From CAUZSM01 sp963582685 (GTDB lineage: Archaea > Thermoplasmatota > Poseidoniia > Poseidoniales > Thalassarchaeaceae): a stretch of DNA of 7,595 nt. This document shows, piece by piece, positions 1-5,147 of the stretch (position 1 is the first letter of the stretch; every line of letters begins with the position of its first letter). The stretch lies in assembly GCA_963582685.1 (NCBI GenBank), contig CAUZSM010000084.1:1-7595 (forward strand), read 5' to 3'. The notes under the pieces are model-generated. The model did no database searches, was not told the DNA's origin, and saw only the letters and a list, made by a program, of their open reading frames with translations. The translations under genes were made by a program, and so were the position numbers.

Positions 1-1002
1 AGGGTCAGTCAATCTACCCCAGAAATTTCTCACGCTCATCACCACAACGGTTGCCTGTGCGGCGGTCATCCCAGGCAGAATCGCCATCACAGACGCGCAG
101 ATTGAGGATAAGAAGCAGGGGACTAGCAGCGGTTTCCATGGAGGCAATTCCCAATTCGGTTCCTGTGGTGGCATCTCAGTGGTTGTCACGTAGATGTCAA
201 TCAGGTTGGCGATGCCGAATAGTCCGGCGAGCGCAGGCATCAACAGGGTGGCGCTTGGCATACCGACTGGGGAGCGTCCGGGTAGGGTGAAAACAGCCCA
301 GCCATAGAATCCTGCCAACAGGAAGAAGCAGGCCGCAACCAGCATTCCCGCTACGCGCGAGTTATCAGAGAAACGCAGGTCAATAGCCTCCCATTTGCGT
401 TGAATGCGCCATTTGCCGAGCGGAATTGAAAATTCAATGGTCTTTGGAAGTGGAATCCGTGCCCATTTGGTACACCACTGCATCCAACGTGGCCAGCCAA
501 GCCTAGTAGTCTCAGTCACGATGAGGAAGGCTGAGATGGCAAGCAGGAGCCAAGGCAGGATGTTGCGGCTGGTTTCATACAAACCGAGACCGGGATTCTC
601 GCCGAAAATCAGCCGCGCGAACATAAGCAGCATAACCGACAGCAGCAGTCCTAGTTGGCTACCGCGCGCAGAATACGCCACACCTTGCGCTGCATGGCCA
701 GAAATCAACATCCGATGGCCGGGAAGCAACGCGAGTGCGGTATCTCCATCGGGTGCTCCGAGCAGTGCAGAAGGAATGTAATTCAGGAAGGTGTGAACGG
801 TTCCCATCGCCACGATGATGGCAGCGACCGAGGACAAGGGGATGCCGAGCCCAACCGCTAGTGGAGACAGGCTCAGAGCGATGAGAGCGACGTTGTTGAC
901 GTGAAATCCGGGTATCAGTCCGGTCATGCATCCAAGGAAAATGCCGATGAAAAATGAACCGAGCAGCCAAGCCCAATCGATTAGAAAAGTCTCCAAAGCC
1001 AT
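1..1002 (-). CDS. TctA-like (COG1784/DUF112-type) polytopic membrane protein, 3' end outside window
   Basis: Seen: 334 codons without a stop run off the left edge, so the C-terminus is missing. The protein is very hydrophobic, with membrane segments near residues 10-31, 36-68, 114-133, 147-163, 217-240, 250-270 and 290-310. Family hallmarks are TGLIPGFHVN at 27-36 and the polar membrane motif PSALLGAPDGDTALALLPGH at 77-96. GLFGIANLI at 260-268 and ILPGMTAAQA at 308-317 look like the second-half counterpart of the first motif, as expected of the internally duplicated TctA fold. Known: TctA is the large permease of tripartite tricarboxylate transporters; archaeal COG1784 members form a divergent branch whose substrate is not established. 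Start: an in-frame TGA lies directly upstream of the ATG at 1002, so this is the earliest possible start; no strong Shine-Dalgarno site is seen. Context: it begins 22 bp after the stop of the OB-module gene and is probably co-transcribed with it. No TctB or TctC gene is in view. Family confidence is good, substrate unknown. Confidence 0.85.
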   Translation of the reverse strand, partial: MALETFLIDWAWLLGSFFIGIFLGCMTGLIPGFHVNNVALIALSLSPLAVGLGIPLSSVAAIIVAMGTVHTFLNYIPSALLGAPDGDTALALLPGHRMLISGHAAQGVAYSARGSQLGLLLSVMLLMFARLIFGENPGLGLYETSRNILPWLLLAISAFLIVTETTRLGWPRWMQWCTKWARIPLPKTIEFSIPLGKWRIQRKWEAIDLRFSDNSRVAGMLVAACFFLLAGFYGWAVFTLPGRSPVGMPSATLLMPALAGLFGIANLIDIYVTTTEMPPQEPNWELPPWKPLLVPCFLSSICASVMAILPGMTAAQATVVVMSVRNFWGRLTDP

Positions 1003-1024
1003 TCACATACCCCGATGATAGCCC

Positions 1025-2638
1025 TCAGGTCAACAGCAAACAAAGGCCAACACCCGGCGCAGCAGAGTTGCCCACAGACATCAATCGTCCAGTCCAAATC
1101 ATTGGAGTTGTGCTGTTGCCCTGAATCTGAAGTGCAGTTCCAAGTGTATCATCAAGACAGATACGCGGCATTGTGGTATTGTCCGCAGGGTTGCCGGACT
1201 GAACTAACCACAGAGCCCCGTCGCTCTGGTTGGCAATGCCTGCGACGTTGACTCGCACTCCAACCTGCCATTTCCAGTCATCCCAGCCACCGCCCCATGC
1301 GAAGTCCTCAGCGGGAGGAATCAAACTACCGACATTGTAGGTCTGGTTGACGTGCAGCACAAGTCTGCCTTCATCAGCCTCCCACATCACCACTGCTGAC
1401 ATATTGAGGTAAGCACCCTTCTCAATCCACTCTCCACGAGGTCCGGGTAGTTGGAAACGGATGGTGGTTGAACGTGAGAAGTAATCCGGTCCGTCACCGA
1501 GATATCCCTTGTCGTAATCAGGTGATATCGACCCTGTCGTCCATCCTTGCACGAAGACGTCTTTGCCATCCCATCCCAATGGGTCAGCAGTTATTGCACT
1601 CAGCAAGGTGAACTGGCCTGAAATGACTCCACCAGGGTCGGTCTCTCCCTCACCAGATGCGCTTGCTGCAGTCGCGTCGAGGCAAATCTGTGCTCGTCCT
1701 TCACTCCAGGTGAGACGACCGGTAATCTCGATTGATGATAGTGTGAAGTTCTCATCTGCTAAGTGAGTTGATGATGGCATTAGGCATATTCGGCCGACTG
1801 CGGCCCCACTGGGGGCGATTACCCACCAACCTTCATCATCCTGAGCAGGAGTGCCGGGAACTATGACCAATTTGCCGATGTCATACGACCATGACTCAGC
1901 GGTGAATGCCCAATTCAATCGTTTCGCACCGGCTTCCACGAGAATCTCAATCGTAGTTGCGTGCGAGACTAGATGCCAGCGGTAAGACCGTTCGTCAAAC
2001 TGGACCCAGCCGGTAACATTCACCTTGGTGCCGGATTCGTGCCAGCCATCGACCCTGCCTTGCACCTGAACATACAGAGTATGGTCAGCGTCGATGTAAT
2101 TCGGATTATCTTGCAGATAGAACGATTGGTAGGTGATGTTAGGCTGTAGGGCATCACCGATGTATCCGGTTACGCTGATTGACATGCCTTCGTAGATGGA
2201 AGGGTCATGGCTGATACCTGTCAGATTGATTGGAATCGGGGTGAAAATAGCACCCGGTTCTGCGAATACCGCTCCCATCCCCTTGGCATTGATCCAAATC
2301 TTTCCGTTGTACTGCACCACTTCTCCTTCGACGATGATGCTAGTTCCAATCGGCGGGACATTTGTGGTATCGTACCATCTAACCTTCACTACATCCGCCT
2401 CGTCCTCTACTTGCAAATCTACCCGATCGCTGCCGTCAGAGTAAGGGTCGCGGACCCAGGAAATCAGCGTCCCCTGAATTTTTACGGTCTCTGAAAGGTG
2501 CTCATGAATCTCTGAGATTTCGATTCGGTCCGGTTCACGCACTACTGCGTAGAAGTTCAAAGTCGACACCAGCAGAATTGACAGGAAGAACGCAGCCCAC
2601 ATCTTCGCCATGTGCGGCCGACCCTTTCGGTCGGGCAT
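1025..2638 (-). CDS. Envelope protein with about five tandem OB-fold-like modules
   Basis: A 537-residue protein. Residues 13-33 form a signal peptide or signal anchor (hydrophobic run WAAFFLSILLVSTLNFYAVV, preceded by a K/R-containing N-region); the rest is predicted extracytoplasmic. The body reads as repeated modules near 43-122, 137-232, 240-325, 343-437 and 446-537. Each has the rhythm 'V.V.G' strand, a variable loop, a second strand pair, then 'G..V.V.G.' and a closing strand. Module 1 (VKIQGTLISW ... SIIVEGEVVQYNGKIWINAKG) is most like an OB fold of the tRNA_anti/nucleic-acid-binding type. Modules 3 and 5 share an RICL motif and a later Cys-Leu (Cys285/Cys319 and Cys494/Cys533), suggesting one disulfide in each. 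There are nine N-x-S/T sequons. Start: ATG at 2638 has GGTAA five bases upstream; ATG at 2611 (starting MAKMWAAF) is a real alternative and gives a tidier signal. Likely cotranscribed with the TctA-like gene downstream. OB folds bind nucleic acids, sugars or proteins; the ligand here is unknown. Confidence 0.82.
   Translation of the reverse strand: MPDRKGRPHMAKMWAAFFLSILLVSTLNFYAVVREPDRIEISEIHEHLSETVKIQGTLISWVRDPYSDGSDRVDLQVEDEADVVKVRWYDTTNVPPIGTSIIVEGEVVQYNGKIWINAKGMGAVFAEPGAIFTPIPINLTGISHDPSIYEGMSISVTGYIGDALQPNITYQSFYLQDNPNYIDADHTLYVQVQGRVDGWHESGTKVNVTGWVQFDERSYRWHLVSHATTIEILVEAGAKRLNWAFTAESWSYDIGKLVIVPGTPAQDDEGWWVIAPSGAAVGRICLMPSSTHLADENFTLSSIEITGRLTWSEGRAQICLDATAASASGEGETDPGGVISGQFTLLSAITADPLGWDGKDVFVQGWTTGSISPDYDKGYLGDGPDYFSRSTTIRFQLPGPRGEWIEKGAYLNMSAVVMWEADEGRLVLHVNQTYNVGSLIPPAEDFAWGGGWDDWKWQVGVRVNVAGIANQSDGALWLVQSGNPADNTTMPRICLDDTLGTALQIQGNSTTPMIWTGRLMSVGNSAAPGVGLCLLLT
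2618..2634. repeat. Short inverted repeat at the start of the OB-module gene
   Basis: CCGACC (2618-2623) and GGTCGG (2629-2634) are perfect 6-bp arms around a 5-base CTTTC spacer. It lies between the two candidate starts of the minus-strand gene, so it is either early coding sequence or, if translation starts at 2611, part of the leader. It could be an operator or mRNA hairpin, but a 6-bp GC-rich stem can arise by chance. Confidence 0.3.
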
Positions 2639-2706
2639 CAAGGTTACCGCTGCATCTTGCTCCTTTCGCCGGTGGTCTGATTAGCCACTTCGCTTGCCTA
2701 CAGGAC
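2639..2706. promoter_or_regulatory. Divergent intergenic region between OB-module gene and plus-strand secreted-protein gene
   Basis: About 68 bp separate the two divergent starts, so both promoters must lie here or extend into the coding ends. I see no convincing archaeal TATA box on either strand. On the minus strand the best Shine-Dalgarno match (AGGAG, 2664-2660) sits four bases before an ATG at 2655 that opens only a three-codon frame (M-Q-R-stop), and does not serve the main gene directly. A weak AGGA lies two bases before the plus-strand ATG at 2707. Confidence 0.4.
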
Positions 2707-4053
2707 ATGGAGGAGAGTCGGCGATGGCTGACAGTTTTGTTATCCATCCTGATGTTCTTGGGCGGTTTGAACAGTGGCGCAATGGCCCAAGAAGGTGATT
2801 CAGGCGATGAATCCGGTTCCTCAGATGGCGAAGATGGGCAACTCAATCAGACTTCAAATCAAACTGTCCTCGATATTACTGCCACCGTTCCGACATGGCG
2901 AGTCGGTGATTCTTGGGCCTACAATGTGGCCATCGATGCAAGGAGTATGGTAGAAGACGCTGAAGACCTTGAAGGAGCATCGATTGAAATCATGACTGGC
3001 ACTGCAAGCATGACCGTTGGAGCGGTTACAATGTTTGATGATAATGGCAATATGGTACCGGCATACAGAATTGACCTCGAAGCAACCGGCGAAGGTGATG
3101 GAACCTTCCCAGACCCATACATCGGAGTGCTGGCCAGTGGTCAGTTGATTGGTATTATCAGCGAGACAAAGTGGCTGCGCGCAAGTGACTTTGCCGTAAT
3201 CGAGAGAGTACAGACAGTTGACCTCGATTTCCGTTTTATCGGATTCACTATTGACGTGGCAGCATTCACTCATTCCCACTTCTACAACCCAGCACAGGAA
3301 CTCTACGACTTCCCGCTCGCACGTAACGACTCGTGGGTGACTGTGACCAACCACAGTCAGGAGTATTCGGGAGACAGTGGTCCAATAGATTTTGACGACG
3401 GCGATTTGTACGAAGAGATGATCCTGAAGAGTGCAGTCACCGGCACTGGCGTTGGTCCCCACTCCTATTCCGGATGCGAGGATAGCACGAATGTAACTGC
3501 CAACTACTCTGACGGTGGAGTTCTCGAGTACCGTTGGTGGTGTCCTGCGGTGAACAATTTCGTCTTCTGGTGGACTGATGACGCGTTATTGGATGGTGCC
3601 GATGGCACATTCACACTTACTGGATACTCCCCAGCACCTGCGCCAGCACTCACTGTCGAGACTTGGGTGGTGAATCGAAGCGCGCCACTGAACTCCAATG
3701 TGACTGTGCAGGTGAATATCAGCGGAGGTGATGGTAGTTTAGTGAACGGAGAATTGTGGTTGCTCGGCCAATCCTGGGCATTCAACTCCACTGGAGACAG
3801 TTTCAACTTGACGATTCCATCTGGTAATTTGATGGATGATTCTCCAGCCGCAACCGATTGGGCAACCCATGGGATAGTCGCTTGTCTGAACGGGACAAAT
3901 GCGGCTGCGATGGAATGCGATGTTGACACGCTTACAATTGAGGGCAGTGCTACTGGGCAATTGTTACGTGAGCGGACCATTTTACGCATACTGCCATTAT
4001 CTGAAGTAGGTCTGTGGGCCACCAATCATCTGGCGGTAACAATTCGATTTTAG
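2707..4053 (+). CDS. Secreted acidic beta-rich protein with GD-S-W motifs and a C-terminal Ig-like domain
   Basis: A 448-residue exported protein of unrecognised function. Start: ATG at 2707 gives a textbook signal peptide (EESRRW then hydrophobic 8-25, cleavage near AMA-Q28); the frame is open further upstream but that stretch lies antisense to the divergent gene and is not signal-like. After the signal comes an acidic Ser/Gly linker (29-45), then a beta-rich domain opening with VPTWRVGDSWAYN (61-73). A second related motif, FPLARNDSWVTVTN, is at 202-215. Cys257 and Cys279 may pair. Residues 313-411 look like an Ig/CARDB-like beta sandwich with Cys393 and Cys404. Twelve N-x-S/T sequons support a glycosylated surface location. 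The last ~30 residues are Arg-rich, unlike the acidic body, and there is no C-terminal membrane anchor. Its GD-W pattern resembles the convergent neighbour at 4050-5036, suggesting a shared family. A structural, binding or assembly role is possible; no catalytic motif is seen. Confidence 0.85.
   Translation: MEESRRWLTVLLSILMFLGGLNSGAMAQEGDSGDESGSSDGEDGQLNQTSNQTVLDITATVPTWRVGDSWAYNVAIDARSMVEDAEDLEGASIEIMTGTASMTVGAVTMFDDNGNMVPAYRIDLEATGEGDGTFPDPYIGVLASGQLIGIISETKWLRASDFAVIERVQTVDLDFRFIGFTIDVAAFTHSHFYNPAQELYDFPLARNDSWVTVTNHSQEYSGDSGPIDFDDGDLYEEMILKSAVTGTGVGPHSYSGCEDSTNVTANYSDGGVLEYRWWCPAVNNFVFWWTDDALLDGADGTFTLTGYSPAPAPALTVETWVVNRSAPLNSNVTVQVNISGGDGSLVNGELWLLGQSWAFNSTGDSFNLTIPSGNLMDDSPAATDWATHGIVACLNGTNAAAMECDVDTLTIEGSATGQLLRERTILRILPLSEVGLWATNHLAVTIRF
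4050..4053. other. Tail-to-tail overlap of stop codons
   Basis: TTAG serves both convergent genes: TAG (4051-4053) ends the plus-strand gene and TAA, read on the minus strand from 4052 to 4050, ends the other. There is no room for separate terminators, so transcripts must end inside the opposite gene. Confidence 0.85.
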
Positions 4054-5036
4054 TCACGCCTCGCTAGCATAGCGGCTACCATGGTGATTCCCAATCCAGC
4101 GAGTAGGGTCGGGGCCGGCAGTCCCCAGTTGCTACTGACAGTTTCTTCATGAAATTCCTCAGCGTGATAGTCGTGGTCGGCGAGAACTGCTGAAAGCAAC
4201 AGTGTATCACCGGAATAGCGCTCAGTCTTGACCAGATATCCGCGTTCATCATACCAACTGGTTTCCGTTTCATCCTCGCCTACAACCTGCTGCTCGACTA
4301 CAACAGTCTCCCAGACTTCATCGAGCAGTGGGCCGGTCAGAACATCGGCCTCCATGCTGACATTGAGTGCGAGGACTCTGCTGAGGGATTGGTCGTATCC
4401 AGTTAGGTTCCACAGTCCTGAATTGGTTCGGTGTCTGACGGTGATATTCCGGTCAATTTCTTCGGTGAATGACCAAGAATCTCCGACGGTAAATACCTCT
4501 GGCCACACCGCATTTCGGTAGATGAACTCAGTTCGGATTGTTTCCATCTCAAGATGATTATCCTCTCCACCTCCACTGAACCATGAATCGACTCTGATGG
4601 TCTCGACTCGCTTGCTGAATCTGCTCGGCAGTTTCGGTGTCCAAACCTCAAGCGTAGATGAGAAGTTGACGGTCATGGTATCATTATCATAATCAGTGGC
4701 CCCTACAGTGAAATCTGCGGACATGTTCATCCAATAGGTAGCCTCACTCAAGGTGCAATCCTTGTCATCTCCGCCGAGTTGAATTGGTTCGTCCTCAAGC
4801 CATTCAATGCGCATATCTTCTGATGTGTTGATACTGAAATGGTCGAATCCCTCGGTTTGGTTGGTGTAATCAGCCTGCAACTCAGAGAAAACCCCTGCTG
4901 TCCATCCGTCGTACTCAAACCAATCACCATCTCGGTATGACGGTGTCTGAATCGACCGAGGCTCAGAAGCTGCAACCGATGCAGTGCTTGCGATGAACAT
5001 GCAGGCTAGGCCCATCGAGAGCAGCCATCGTCGCAT
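4050..5036 (-). CDS. Surface protein with GD-W motifs and C-terminal hydrophobic anchor (LPAP-TM-ARRD)
   Basis: A 328-residue exported protein of unrecognised function. From ATG 5036 the N-terminus is MRRWLLSMGLACMFIASTA, a compact signal peptide with cleavage near AA-SEPRS (23-24). The mature part starts with SYRDGDWFEYDGW (33-45) and has a second motif, VFTVGDSWSFTEE, at 181-193. These match the WRVGDSWAYN pattern of the convergent neighbour, so I infer two copies of one domain type. Near the C-terminus WYDERGYLVKTERYSGDTLL (261-280) resembles the 'W-y-d..G-y-l-V-k-e' end of such beta domains. Residues 305-325 form a membrane segment preceded by GLPAP and followed by ARRD at the very end, the layout of a cell-surface anchor or archaeosortase-type sorting signal. 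Eight N-x-S/T sequons are present. Start is uncertain: ATG at 5123 has GGTGA four bases upstream and would add 29 residues before the signal. No enzyme motif is seen. Confidence 0.82.
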   Translation of the reverse strand: MRRWLLSMGLACMFIASTASVAASEPRSIQTPSYRDGDWFEYDGWTAGVFSELQADYTNQTEGFDHFSINTSEDMRIEWLEDEPIQLGGDDKDCTLSEATYWMNMSADFTVGATDYDNDTMTVNFSSTLEVWTPKLPSRFSKRVETIRVDSWFSGGGEDNHLEMETIRTEFIYRNAVWPEVFTVGDSWSFTEEIDRNITVRHRTNSGLWNLTGYDQSLSRVLALNVSMEADVLTGPLLDEVWETVVVEQQVVGEDETETSWYDERGYLVKTERYSGDTLLLSAVLADHDYHAEEFHEETVSSNWGLPAPTLLAGLGITMVAAMLARRD

Positions 5037-5123
5037 ACACTGCGACGGGACTATGCAGACCTTCAATGCGCCGCTACCGGGTCTGAATCCAGCAGCAATA
5101 CACCGCCGAGTTGAAATGAGCAT

Positions 5124-5145
5124 GACGTCACCCATTGGGTGAGTC
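5124..5145. repeat. Inverted repeat carrying GGGTGA on both strands
   Basis: The core is TCACCCA (5128-5134), a single T, then TGGGTGA (5136-5142), a perfect 7-bp palindrome. GAC (5124-5126) and GTC (5143-5145) extend the pairing past one bulged G at 5127. In RNA the stem would close over an ATT loop and bury the GGTGA ribosome-binding site of the plus-strand protease. As DNA it is a plausible dyad operator between divergent genes. Confidence 0.6.
5138..5142 (+). promoter_or_regulatory. Shine-Dalgarno site deciding the subtilase start
   Basis: GGTGA is complementary to the TCACC found near archaeal 16S rRNA 3' ends and lies five bases before ATG 5148. The in-frame GTG at 5139 lies inside this site, which argues for the ATG. 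Confidence 0.6.
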
Positions 5146-5147
5146 CG

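Larger units (their letters stand above)
5037..5147. promoter_or_regulatory. Divergent intergenic region upstream of the subtilase and the anchored surface protein
   Basis: This 111-bp gap (if the minus-strand gene starts at 5036) should hold both promoters. I see no strong TATA box. Its right end carries a pronounced inverted repeat (5124-5145) overlapping the subtilase Shine-Dalgarno site, and TGACGTCA, a perfect 8-bp palindrome, at 5123-5130. If the minus-strand gene starts at 5123, only 24 bp lie between the two starts and the promoters would lie inside the opposing coding regions. Confidence 0.45.

Noticed and set aside
404..781. 125-codon plus-strand frame
   Set aside because: Antisense to the TctA-like gene and without hydrophobic or domain character.
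659..1006. 115-codon minus-strand frame starting with GTG at 1006
   Set aside because: Out of frame with the TctA-like protein, whose hallmark motifs are in the frame beginning at 1002; the translation is Arg/His-rich noise.
2578..2706. Longer start for the plus-strand secreted protein
   Set aside because: It would put 43 residues before the signal peptide and overlap the start of the divergent gene; ATG 2707 gives a normal signal.
2854..3462. 202-codon open frame on the minus strand
   Set aside because: It lies fully antisense to the plus-strand secreted protein, has no export signal or known motif, and the plus-strand product has a clear signal peptide and domain structure.
3504..4025. 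173-codon open frame on the minus strand
   Set aside because: Antisense shadow of the same gene; Ser/Pro-rich low-information translation.
5037..5135. Longer starts (ATG 5135 or 5123) for the minus-strand anchored protein
   Set aside because: They add 29-33 residues ahead of a good signal peptide. ATG 5123 does have a GGTGA site, so it is kept as an alternative and not as the main call.
5122..5142. Six-codon plus-strand frame (ATG to TGA) just before the subtilase
   Set aside because: No ribosome-binding site of its own and it overlaps the inverted repeat; probably chance.
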